64,000 nt of DNA from Panacagrimonas perspica (GTDB lineage: Bacteria; Pseudomonadota; Gammaproteobacteria; Nevskiales; Nevskiaceae), in contig NZ_SOBT01000012.1 in assembly GCF_004364935.1 (NCBI RefSeq), positions 186,001-250,000 on the forward strand. Direction: 5' to 3'. This document shows, piece by piece, positions 8,797 through 16,799 of the stretch (position 1 is the first letter of the stretch; every line of letters starts with the position of its first letter). The notes beneath the pieces are model-generated. The model was not told the DNA's origin. It saw nothing but the letters and a program-made list of their open reading frames with translations, and made no database searches. The position numbers and the translations under genes were made by a program.

Positions 8797-10653
8797 ATGC
8801 GTCCTTACGCCACCTGGAAGTACGTCACCCTGTTGCTGGTCTTGCTGCTGAGCGGCTTGTACGCGGCGCCCAACCTGTTCGGCGAACAGCCCGCGGTGCA
8901 GATCTCGCGCGATTCGGGCGATCCGCTGCCGTCGGACTTCGGTCCCGAGGTCGTGGCGGCGCTCAAGGAAGCCAGCATTCCGATGGAGTCGGCGGCCATG
9001 GAGAACGGACAGTGGGTCGTCCGCTTCAAGGCCGAAGAAGACCAGCTTCAGGCCAACGATGCGCTGAAGAAGGCGCTGGGCAATTCCTATGTCGTGGCAC
9101 TCAACCTTGCGCCGCGTACGCCGGGCTGGCTGCGCCAGATCGGCGCCAAGCCGATGGCGCTGGGTCTGGATCTGCGCGGCGGCGTGCACTTCCTGCTCGA
9201 AGTGGATGTCGACGAAGTGCGCAAGAAGGCCATCGAGAACTACGTGACGGAAATTCCGGCGCAGTTGCGCAAGGAGAACATCCGTTACTCGGGCCGTCGT
9301 CAGGACGGTGGCGACGTGGTGCTCGATTTCCCCGATCAGGAGAAGTTCGACGCGGCTCGCAAGTTCATCGCGGGTGAGTACCGCGAACTGCAGCTCGCCA
9401 ACTCTCCCAACAACGCGCTGTCGCTGCGCGTGCGGATCACCGACGCCGAAGCCAAGCGCATCCAGGACTTCGCGGTCCAGCAGAACCTCATCACGCTGCG
9501 CAATCGCGTCAACCAGCTCGGCGTGGCCGAACCGGTGGTGCAGCGTCAGGGCGTCAACCGCATCGTCGTGCAGCTTCCGGGTGTGCAGGACACGACGCGC
9601 GTGAAGGATCTGCTCGGCGCCACCGCGACGCTCGAATACCGCGCGGTCGCCGAGGACGATGCATCCCTGGCGGCGTCCAGTGGCGTGGCTCCGGTCGGGA
9701 CCGAGCTCTACTTCACACGTGAAGGCCGCCGGCCGGTGCTGCTGAAGAAAGAGATCATCGTCACCGGTTCGCAGATCGTCGATGCGCAGCCCACGGTCGA
9801 TGAGAATCACCAGCCTGCCGTGTCGGTGACGCTGGACGGCCAGGGCGCCAAGAAGATGTTCGAGTTCACCACCAACAGCGTCGGCAAGCCGATGGCGGTG
9901 CTGTTCCGCGAACGCCAGGTGACGACCACGTACAACGCCAAGGGCGAGCCGGTGCGCGAGCATCGCGACGTGCAGGAGATCATCTCGGTCGCCAGCATCC
10001 GCGGTGTGTTCGGCAAGCGCTTCCAAACCACGGGTCTGGAAAGCAAGGAAGCCCACGATCTGGCGCTGCTGATCAAGGCTGGTGCGCTCGCCGCCCCGGT
10101 GGACATCGTCGAAGAGCGCACCGTCGGCCCGAGCCTGGGTGCCGACAACATCCGTCGCGGCTTCCAGGCGGCGATGCTCGGCCTAGCGATGGTCGCGGCC
10201 TTCATGGTCTTCTACTACCGCGTGTTCGGCGTGTTCGCCATCATGGCGCTGACGCTCAACCTGCTGATCCTGGTCGCCGGTCTTTCGATCATGCAGGCGA
10301 CGTTGTCGATGCCGGGTATCGCGGGCATCGTGCTGACGATGGGTATCGCAGTGGATGCCAACGTGCTGATCTACGAGCGCATCCGTGAAGAGTTGCGCAA
10401 CGGAATGAAACCGCATGCCGCGATCGAAGCCGGATACGACCGCGCGTTCCTGACCATCGCCGACGCCAACGTGACCACGCTGGTGGCCACGGTCGTGCTG
10501 TTCGTGTTCGGCAGCGGCCCGGTGAAGGGATTCGCGGTCACCTTGACGCTCGGCATCCTGGCTTCGCAGTTCACCGCGATCGTCGGTTCGCGCGCCCTGT
10601 CTCACCTGGTCTTCGCGCGCCGTTCGCGGATGACCGATCTGCCGATCTGGTAA
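8797..10653 (+). CDS. secD: Protein translocase subunit SecD
   Basis: SecD uses the proton gradient, with SecF, to help pull exported proteins through SecYEG. The product is 618 residues from the ATG at 8797 (MRPYATWKYVTLLLVLLLSG); an in-frame ATG at 8761 inside the hairpin region would add only 12 unconserved residues. It has one N-terminal membrane helix, a large periplasmic domain with GLDLRGGVHFLLEVD, and five C-terminal helices. The latter include GIAGIVLTMGIAVDANVLI and YERIREELRNG. Length matches the family. secF follows after 48 bases. Confidence 0.95.
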   Translation: MRPYATWKYVTLLLVLLLSGLYAAPNLFGEQPAVQISRDSGDPLPSDFGPEVVAALKEASIPMESAAMENGQWVVRFKAEEDQLQANDALKKALGNSYVVALNLAPRTPGWLRQIGAKPMALGLDLRGGVHFLLEVDVDEVRKKAIENYVTEIPAQLRKENIRYSGRRQDGGDVVLDFPDQEKFDAARKFIAGEYRELQLANSPNNALSLRVRITDAEAKRIQDFAVQQNLITLRNRVNQLGVAEPVVQRQGVNRIVVQLPGVQDTTRVKDLLGATATLEYRAVAEDDASLAASSGVAPVGTELYFTREGRRPVLLKKEIIVTGSQIVDAQPTVDENHQPAVSVTLDGQGAKKMFEFTTNSVGKPMAVLFRERQVTTTYNAKGEPVREHRDVQEIISVASIRGVFGKRFQTTGLESKEAHDLALLIKAGALAAPVDIVEERTVGPSLGADNIRRGFQAAMLGLAMVAAFMVFYYRVFGVFAIMALTLNLLILVAGLSIMQATLSMPGIAGIVLTMGIAVDANVLIYERIREELRNGMKPHAAIEAGYDRAFLTIADANVTTLVATVVLFVFGSGPVKGFAVTLTLGILASQFTAIVGSRALSHLVFARRSRMTDLPIW

Positions 10654-10701
10654 CCCGGTTTTCTCCGCGCTCCGGATCGCAAGGCTCGAAAAGAAAAGAC
10701 G

Positions 10702-11631
10702 ATGAGATTCTTCGCCCAAGTCCCCAACATCAACTTCATGGCCCAGCGCAAGACGGGCCTGTGGGTCTCGTCGCTGCTGACGGTCGCCGTCGTCCTGCTG
10801 CTTGCGTTTCGCGGCCTGAACTTCGGCATCGATTTCACCGGCGGCGTGCTGGTGGAAGTCCACTATCAGCAGACGGTGGAACTCGACAACGTGCGTGAAG
10901 CGCTCGGCAAGGGCGGCTACGAACGTGCGGTCGTGCAGTACTTCGGCACCAGTCAGGACGTCTTGATCCGCCTGCCCCCCGCGCACGATACCGACCAGTC
11001 CAAGGTCAGTACCGCGATTCTCGACGCGCTCGGCAGTGAAGCCGAGGGCATCGATCTGCGTCGCGTGGAGTTCGTCGGTCCCCAGGTGGGCCAGGAACTC
11101 ACCGAGAAGGGCGGAATGGCGATGCTGTTCGCATTCCTCGGAATCATGGCGTACATCGCCTTCCGGTTCGAATGGAAGTTCTCGGTGGGCTGCGTCGCGG
11201 CGCTCGTGCACGACGTGCTGATGACGCTCGGGTTCCTGTCGCTGTTCCAGGTCGAGTTCGACCTGACCACGCTCGGTGGCATCCTGGCGCTGATCGGTTA
11301 TTCCAACAACGAAACGGTCGTCATCTACGACCGTGTGCGTGAAAACCTGATCAGCCTGCGCCGCGCCTCCATCTACGAGGTGGTGAATCTTTCGATCAAC
11401 CAGACGCTGCTGCGTTCGATCATCACCCACTTGACCACGCTGCTGGTGCTGACGGCGCTGTTCATGCTGGGCGGCGCGAGCGTGCACAGCTTCTCGGTGG
11501 CGCTGATCTGCGGCGTGATCGTGGCGACCTACTCGTCGATCTACATCTCGACGGGCCTCGCGATCCTGCTGGGCATCCAGCGCGAAGACCTGCTGCCGCC
11601 CAAGGAAGAAACCGAGAAGGAAGTGGTCTGA
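10702..11631 (+). CDS. secF: Protein translocase subunit SecF
   Basis: This 309-residue inner-membrane partner of SecD carries the diagnostic GIDFTGGVLVEV in its first periplasmic segment. The C-terminal membrane bundle contains LALIGYSNNETVVIYDRVRE, the SecF counterpart of the SecD proton-pathway helix. Six membrane segments can be seen. It is last in the yajC-secD-secF operon. A dispersed inverted repeat begins 29 bases after the stop and may help end or stabilise the transcript. Confidence 0.95.
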   Translation: MRFFAQVPNINFMAQRKTGLWVSSLLTVAVVLLLAFRGLNFGIDFTGGVLVEVHYQQTVELDNVREALGKGGYERAVVQYFGTSQDVLIRLPPAHDTDQSKVSTAILDALGSEAEGIDLRRVEFVGPQVGQELTEKGGMAMLFAFLGIMAYIAFRFEWKFSVGCVAALVHDVLMTLGFLSLFQVEFDLTTLGGILALIGYSNNETVVIYDRVRENLISLRRASIYEVVNLSINQTLLRSIITHLTTLLVLTALFMLGGASVHSFSVALICGVIVATYSSIYISTGLAILLGIQREDLLPPKEETEKEVV

Positions 11632-11660
11632 GACCACGGGTTTCCAAACCCGGTAGGCCC

Positions 11661-11728
11661 GTAGCCCGGACGAAGTCCGGGGCGGTTCCTTCCGAGCGGG
11701 CAGGATTCCCGGACTGCGTCCGGGCTAC
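11661..11728. repeat. Dispersed inverted repeat, copy 3 (ggacg/cgtccgg subtype)
   Basis: Left arm gtagcccggacgaagtccgg and right arm cccggactgcgtccgggcta bracket a ~25-base centre. It lies between the convergent ends of secF and pldA. The right arm has one mismatch (ctgcg for cttcg) against the other copies. Confidence 0.85.
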
Positions 11729-11741
11729 GCGTTGATTCTGT

Positions 11742-12695
11742 TCAGCGCGCCAGCGAAAAGCCGATGCCGACGCGCGTGACCGAGTCGTCGTAGTCCGTCA
11801 GGCTCTCGCCGTAGCCGTGGAATGCGTAGGCGTTCCAGAACAGGTCGCCGTCTCCGATCCGCCAGCTGTATTCGATCTGCACGGCGCCGTGGCCGGTGCC
11901 GGCATTCAATCGCGTCATCATGTGCAGGCGCGCGTCCTGATTGAAGCGCCGGTAGAAGTTCAGCTCCCCGTACCCCATGTAGTCCTCGATGTCAGGGTTG
12001 TCGTCGCCCTTGGCATCCTCGTCGTCCTTCTTCTTGTCCTCGGGCAGGCGATACCAGAGCTTGAGCTGCACGGCGGTGCCGCCTTTTTCGAAGAACGGCG
12101 CAGCGTAGAGCCGATCCCATGAGCGCGACTCGGGGATGTCCTGGCCGTTGGATTCATGCTCGTATCCGCCGTCCAGACCCCAGGTGAAGGCGGCGTTTTT
12201 GGGTGGTGGCGCGGCCCAGCGATAGAAGATTTCGGGGTTGTAGACGGTCTCGCGAAACGGACGCGAACGCTTGGAGTCGTAGAGCTGCCAGTAGCTGCGT
12301 TGCGAATACGAGAAGTACAACGGAAGGCCCATCGGCCGAAGCTTCGCGCTGACGCTGAACAACACTTCGGTCTGCCTGCCGTCGTAATCCGGGGAGTAGG
12401 TGTACGGCAGGATGAAGATCGGCTTGTGCCAGTCGACATCACAGGGCGTCCCGAACATCGGCGAGACCGGGTGGTCGCCTGAAGCGAAGTGACGCAGCCA
12501 GCCGCGGGAGCGATCGGTGCCGTCCTCGCAGCGCGTGACCTTCCTCCACCAGCTCGCGGGCTCCTTGTCCTCGGGCTTCTGAGAGAGTTCGGTGGCCGGC
12601 GTCAGTTGCAGCGGCGGCAGCGGTTCCGGGACCGTGTCTACCGCCAGGGCAGCGGCGCTGGACGAAAGGCCGATCGCGGCGAAGATGAAGCGCAT
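11742..12695 (-). CDS. pldA: Outer-membrane phospholipase A (OMPLA)
   Basis: This 317-residue barrel enzyme hydrolyses acyl chains of phospholipids that reach the outer leaflet of the outer membrane. A signal peptide (MRFIFAAIGLSSSAAALA) is followed by a family pattern of NPEIFYRW, EHESNG and SRSWDR. The catalytic pair is His180 and Ser182. The third triad position, 12 residues after Ser (Asn156 in E. coli), is Asp194 here. A charged Lys/Asp loop (PEDKKKDDEDAKGDDN) is a likely external or calcium-binding loop. The C-terminus is GIGFSLAR rather than the usual terminal Phe. It lies 3 bases downstream of an AbiEi-like gene and is probably co-transcribed with it. Confidence 0.88.
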   Translation of the reverse strand: MRFIFAAIGLSSSAAALAVDTVPEPLPPLQLTPATELSQKPEDKEPASWWRKVTRCEDGTDRSRGWLRHFASGDHPVSPMFGTPCDVDWHKPIFILPYTYSPDYDGRQTEVLFSVSAKLRPMGLPLYFSYSQRSYWQLYDSKRSRPFRETVYNPEIFYRWAAPPPKNAAFTWGLDGGYEHESNGQDIPESRSWDRLYAAPFFEKGGTAVQLKLWYRLPEDKKKDDEDAKGDDNPDIEDYMGYGELNFYRRFNQDARLHMMTRLNAGTGHGAVQIEYSWRIGDGDLFWNAYAFHGYGESLTDYDDSVTRVGIGFSLAR

Positions 12696-12698
12696 GAG

Positions 12699-13316
12699 TC
12701 AGGCGAGAGCGTCGAAGTACGGTTTGATCACGCGCTCCACGCGGCACAGTCGCGCGAAATGCCAGAGTTTTTCCTTGCGGACGCGACGTGCACTCAGCGC
12801 CGCGCGCAGCGCATCGACCGCCAGGTGAGGTCCGATCTTGTTGCGGAACTTGAACAGGTCGGCAAGCGTCTTCTCGAGCGAGTAGACGCGCACTTTCACG
12901 CCCGCGATGACGTGCTTCTCGACGCCCTCGGTGAACGCCAGGCCGCCGAGCCGGGCGACACGCAGCCGCGGATAGTCCAGCCGGGGTCGCGCCGCGCGGC
13001 GCTCGATCGCCACGTCCACCGTGTTGCGTGGAATCTCGCCGAGGCCGTGATAGGCCAGTGCGGACCGCAGGCAGATCACGCCATTGGGCACGGCGCGCGC
13101 GACCAGCGCGAAATCCAGATCGGGATTCATTTCCTTGGCGGACAGAACGTAGCTGCCGCGTCCCACCTTCTTGATCACGCCCTTGTCGCAGGCCCGTCTC
13201 AGGTACTCGGCCTGGATCCCTTCACCCGCGAGATCCTTCGGACGCAGCACGCCGAGCTGCCCCGCGAGCTGGAGGATGCGTTCGGACTTGCTCGGCTCGT
13301 TGGCGCGGGTGTGCAA
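12699..13316 (-). CDS. AbiEi-like antitoxin/transcriptional regulator, orphan
   Basis: The 205-residue protein has an N-terminal winged-helix-like segment (ERILQLAGQLGVLRPKDLA up to VGRGSYVLSA). It is followed by the alpha/beta domain typical of AbiEi-type proteins, with CLRSALAYHGLGEIP and VYSLEKTLADLFKFRNKIG. In type IV AbiE systems this protein represses its own promoter and counters the nucleotidyltransferase toxin AbiEii, normally encoded next to it. No such toxin is present; pldA follows instead. The start is TTG by frame opening, with a weak ribosome site, so it is uncertain. Upstream lies an AT-rich pocket unlike its neighbours, which suggests transfer. Confidence 0.72.
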   Translation of the reverse strand: MHTRANEPSKSERILQLAGQLGVLRPKDLAGEGIQAEYLRRACDKGVIKKVGRGSYVLSAKEMNPDLDFALVARAVPNGVICLRSALAYHGLGEIPRNTVDVAIERRAARPRLDYPRLRVARLGGLAFTEGVEKHVIAGVKVRVYSLEKTLADLFKFRNKIGPHLAVDALRAALSARRVRKEKLWHFARLCRVERVIKPYFDALA

Positions 13317-13648
13317 GAGAGTGAATCTAAAAACAGAAGTGCAAAGAGTTCAGCACAAGTTAGAAAGTGTTGCAAGAAATTATCTCAAGCTAATAAAGAT
13401 AAAGATAAAACTTTGATTAAAATGGATAGCGGCACGGACAATTCCGCGGCTTTGGATCAGCGCCACGTCGGTGGCTTGATCATGCGGGAGTCGTGCCGAT
13501 TGCGGGTCGCGCCCGGCGGCGCTGGCTGCGCGCTCGAGGGTCGAAGGCCACCGGCGGTGCTTCGGGATCGGTATCCAGGACCCCTCTCCAGGGCGACCGT
13601 CGCGGCGTTTCCATGGCCTAATCGCGTCACCCCACGGCAGCCCTCCTC
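13317..13648. other. 332-base intergenic region with AT-rich pocket
   Basis: There is no supported gene. Bases ~13320-13435 are strikingly AT-rich (about one third G+C by eye, in a region near two thirds). They contain a short tandem aaagataaagataaaac and several ttgca/tgcaa words. This is presumably the promoter and operator region of the AbiEi-like gene. The rest (~13440-13648) returns to high G+C and leads into the Kef-type antiporter gene. Confidence 0.6.
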
Positions 13649-15433
13649 ATGCTGGCAACCACGACCCTGTTTCTCGCTGCCGCCGTGTTGTTCGTGCCGC
13701 TGTTCAAGCGGCTCGGATTGGGGGCGGTGCTCGGGTATCTGGCGGCGGGGCTGGTCATCGGGCCCGGCGGTTTGGGCCTGATCGGCGACGTCGAATCGAT
13801 CCTGCATATCTCCGAGTTCGGCGTCGTACTGCTGCTGTTCGTGATCGGGCTCGAACTGCAGCCTTCCCGCCTGTGGCTTCTGCGCAGTCCCGTGTTCGGG
13901 ACGGGCGGGCTGCAGGTGCTGCTCAGCGCGCTGGCGCTCGGCGGCGTGGCGTTGGCGCTCGATCAGACGCCCGTGGTGGCGTTGGTGATCGGATTCGGTC
14001 TGGCGATGTCGTCCACCGCGCTGGTGCTGCAGATGCTGGGCGAGCGCAAGGAGCTCACCGACAAGCACGGCCGTGCGGCGTTCGCGGTGCTGTTGTTTCA
14101 GGATCTGAGCGTGATCCCGTTCCTGGCGCTGGTGCCGTTGATGGCGGCGCAGCCGGGACGCGAAGGCGGCGGCGACTGGATGCCGGCGTTGTTCGCCATC
14201 GGCGCGATTGTCGGCGTCATCGCGCTGGGTCGCTACGCGTTGCGCCCGGTGCTGCGCGCGATCGCGGCGGTCGAGATGCCGGAGGTGTTCACGGCGGCGG
14301 CGTTGTTGCTGGTCGCGGGCACGGCACTGCTGATGGAAGGCGTGGGCCTGTCGCTGTCGCTCGGCGCTTTTCTTGCCGGCGTACTGCTGGCGGACTCCGA
14401 ATACCGGCACGAGCTGCAGGCGGACATCGAACCGTTCAAGGGTCTCCTGCTCGGCCTGTTCTTCATGGCGGTCGGCATGGGAGCCAATGTCCACATGGTG
14501 CTCAGCCAGCCGCTGCTCGTGCTCGGCCTCGTCGTCATCCTGCTGACGATCAAGGGTGGCGTCCTGTTCGGTGTCGGCCGCTTCACGGGTCTTAACAACG
14601 CCGCCGCGCGACGCCTGGCCTTCGCGGCCTCACAGGGCGGCGAGTTCGCCTTCGTGCTGTTCGGAGTCGCAGCCACGGCGGGGATCCTGGCGTCCGATCT
14701 ACAGGGCCTTCTGGTCGTCACGGTGACGCTGTCGATGATCCTCACGCCGCCGCTCTACGCACTGCAGTCGCGCTGGGGACAGGAGAGCGAGGCGCGCCCG
14801 TTCGACGAGATCGTGGTGCCGGAGACGCCCGTGGTCATCGCCGGCTTCGGTCCGTTCGGCCAGATCATCGGCCGCGTGCTGCGCCTGCGCGGCGTGCCGT
14901 ACACGGTGCTCGAGCGCGACTGGCAGCAGGTGGACTTCCTGCGCCAGTTGGGCAGTCCGGTGTTCTACAGCGACGCCACGCGGCTGGAGGTGCTGCGTGC
15001 AGCGCACGTGGGCAAGGCGCAGCTCTTTGTCATCAGCGTGGCCGAACCGGAGGACGTGAGTCTTCGCATCGCCGAGACGGTGCGCAAGCACTTTCCGAAC
15101 GTGCGCGTGTTCGCCGTGGCCCGCACGCGCCAGCACGCCATGCATTTGATGGATCTGGGCGTGCACAAGATCGTGCGTCGCGCGTACTTCTCGAGCCTGC
15201 ACATGACGCGCGATGTTCTGATCGAACTCGGTGACGCCCCCGAGAAGGTCGACGACATCCTGGTGCGCTTCCAGCGCTTCGATCAGGACACGCTGCTGCG
15301 CCAGCAAGCCATTCACCGCGATCCCGAGCGCATGCGGCAGTCGGCAAAGGAGGCATCGAAGGAACTGGAGCAACTGTTCGAGGACGATCGCCGGTCCGAG
15401 CCGGCCGCCGTGCGGCCGGCCGACTCCGCCTAG
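13649..15433 (+). CDS. Kef-type monovalent cation:proton antiporter (CPA2) with RCK/TrkA-N domain
   Basis: This 594-residue inner-membrane protein is likely a K+ efflux or K+/H+ antiporter. Residues ~1-375 form a dozen hydrophobic helices with the CPA2 segments LEGVGLSLSLGAFLAGVLLA-like (MEGVGLSLSLGAFLAGVLL) and LLFQDLSVIPFLALVPL. A NAD(H)-binding RCK domain follows from ~390 with the Rossmann motif GFGPFGQIIG and a C-terminal acidic tail. The arrangement is that of KefB/KefC, which respond to glutathione adducts; glutathione gating itself is inference. It starts at ATG 13649. It is followed after 30 bases by a membrane cyclase, possibly one transcript. Confidence 0.88.
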   Translation: MLATTTLFLAAAVLFVPLFKRLGLGAVLGYLAAGLVIGPGGLGLIGDVESILHISEFGVVLLLFVIGLELQPSRLWLLRSPVFGTGGLQVLLSALALGGVALALDQTPVVALVIGFGLAMSSTALVLQMLGERKELTDKHGRAAFAVLLFQDLSVIPFLALVPLMAAQPGREGGGDWMPALFAIGAIVGVIALGRYALRPVLRAIAAVEMPEVFTAAALLLVAGTALLMEGVGLSLSLGAFLAGVLLADSEYRHELQADIEPFKGLLLGLFFMAVGMGANVHMVLSQPLLVLGLVVILLTIKGGVLFGVGRFTGLNNAAARRLAFAASQGGEFAFVLFGVAATAGILASDLQGLLVVTVTLSMILTPPLYALQSRWGQESEARPFDEIVVPETPVVIAGFGPFGQIIGRVLRLRGVPYTVLERDWQQVDFLRQLGSPVFYSDATRLEVLRAAHVGKAQLFVISVAEPEDVSLRIAETVRKHFPNVRVFAVARTRQHAMHLMDLGVHKIVRRAYFSSLHMTRDVLIELGDAPEKVDDILVRFQRFDQDTLLRQQAIHRDPERMRQSAKEASKELEQLFEDDRRSEPAAVRPADSA

Positions 15434-15463
15434 TCCCGCCCGGATCGCTCTGCGCGCCGCCGC

Positions 15464-16756
15464 ATGTTCGCCATCTCGCTCCACACGCTGGTTTCGCTGA
15501 TCGCGCTGGGCATGGCGTTCGCGTTCATCACGGCCGACGCCCACTCGCGCACGTCGCAGGCGCTGGCGGTTTCGCTGGGCGCCACCGGCGTGGCGATTTT
15601 CCTCAACGTCTCGTTGATCGACATGGCGGAGCAGGTGCCGTCGTGGTCGGGATGGCTCGCGATTCCGGAATCCATCGGCCTGATCGCGATGCTCGAATGG
15701 CTGCTGCGCGTACGCCGGACCTTGCCGGCGGCGCCGGGGATGAACACCAGCACCGGTGATCGCATCCTGCGGGTCGGGCAGGTGTCGGCGGCGCTGTACA
15801 GCGTGATGTCGATCGCTGCGCCCGACCTGCGCGTCGAGCACTTCATTCGCGCTGCGGCGCGTCCGGACTCGATGCAAGACTGGCAGTTCTGGATGTTCGC
15901 GGCGCCGATCGAATTCGCGGCCCTCTGCGGCTTCGCCGGCATCTTCCTGCTGCTCAATCGCCGGCCGGATCGCAACGAACGCATTCGCCTGATCGCGATG
16001 GCCCTCGCCGTGCCGTTCTTCCTGGCCGGTTTCATCCTGCCGCGCGACCTCGCGGCGGTGAGCTGCGTGATCGGCGAGATCTTCCTGCTCGTCGGATCGG
16101 TTCGCTATTACGTGGAACAGGGCCAGCGCGGGCAGTTCATGGCGCGCTTCCTGTCGCCCGATGTCGCCAAGCTGGTCGGCGAGCGCGGCCTGAAGACGGC
16201 GATGCAGGAGAACCAGCTCGAGATCACCGTCGTCAGTTGCGACCTGCGCGGCTTCACGCCGTACGCCGCGGCCGCGCCGTCGGGCGAGGTGCTGCGCGTG
16301 CTGCGCGACTACTACGACGCCGTGGGCGAAGTCGTGGGCGCCTATGGCGCGACGATCAAGGACTACGCCGGCGACGGCATCCTGATTCTGGTCGGAGCGC
16401 CGATCGCGATGACCGACCACGCGATGCGCGGCATCGAGATGGCGCGCCGCATCCGCGCCGCCTGCATCGAGCGCTCGCGCGGTTGGGGCCCGGAAGGATC
16501 GCGGCTCGGCATCGGGATCGGTGTGGCCAGCGGCACGGTGACGGTGGGCGTCATCGGCACGGCGGCGCTCGAATACACGGCGGTCGGCTCGGCCGTGAAC
16601 CTCGCCTCGCGACTCTGCGAGCAGGCGGCGCACGCCGAGATCCTCGTCGACGGCCGCACCTGCGAGCTGGTGCCTTCGCATGTCCTGGAATGTCGCGAGC
16701 CTTTGCGCGTGAAGGGCTTCCCGGAACCGATCGCCCTGTTCGCGGCGCCGGCATGA
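15464..16756 (+). CDS. Membrane-bound class III adenylate/guanylate cyclase, tandem copy 1
   Basis: The 430-residue product has about seven hydrophobic segments in residues 1-215, then a short linker GQRGQFMARFLSP and a class III cyclase domain (~250-425). Metal ligands Asp260 (SCDLRGFT) and Asp304 (YAGDG) are intact. The transition-state pair is Asn379 and Arg383 (AVNLASRL). It should make cAMP (or cGMP) from inside the membrane in response to an unknown signal sensed by the membrane part. Substrate choice cannot be assigned by reading. A paralogue follows 43 bases downstream and another lies at 46.9-48.3 kb. Confidence 0.88.
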   Translation: MFAISLHTLVSLIALGMAFAFITADAHSRTSQALAVSLGATGVAIFLNVSLIDMAEQVPSWSGWLAIPESIGLIAMLEWLLRVRRTLPAAPGMNTSTGDRILRVGQVSAALYSVMSIAAPDLRVEHFIRAAARPDSMQDWQFWMFAAPIEFAALCGFAGIFLLLNRRPDRNERIRLIAMALAVPFFLAGFILPRDLAAVSCVIGEIFLLVGSVRYYVEQGQRGQFMARFLSPDVAKLVGERGLKTAMQENQLEITVVSCDLRGFTPYAAAAPSGEVLRVLRDYYDAVGEVVGAYGATIKDYAGDGILILVGAPIAMTDHAMRGIEMARRIRAACIERSRGWGPEGSRLGIGIGVASGTVTVGVIGTAALEYTAVGSAVNLASRLCEQAAHAEILVDGRTCELVPSHVLECREPLRVKGFPEPIALFAAPA

Positions 16757-16799
16757 CGATCCCACGAGACCCCCGCGACCGCATCCGGAAGGCTCGCGC

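Noticed and set aside
13317-13440. A small gene in the AT-rich pocket
   Set aside because: The frames are short and interrupted, without ribosome site plus start. The stretch is better read as a promoter/operator region.
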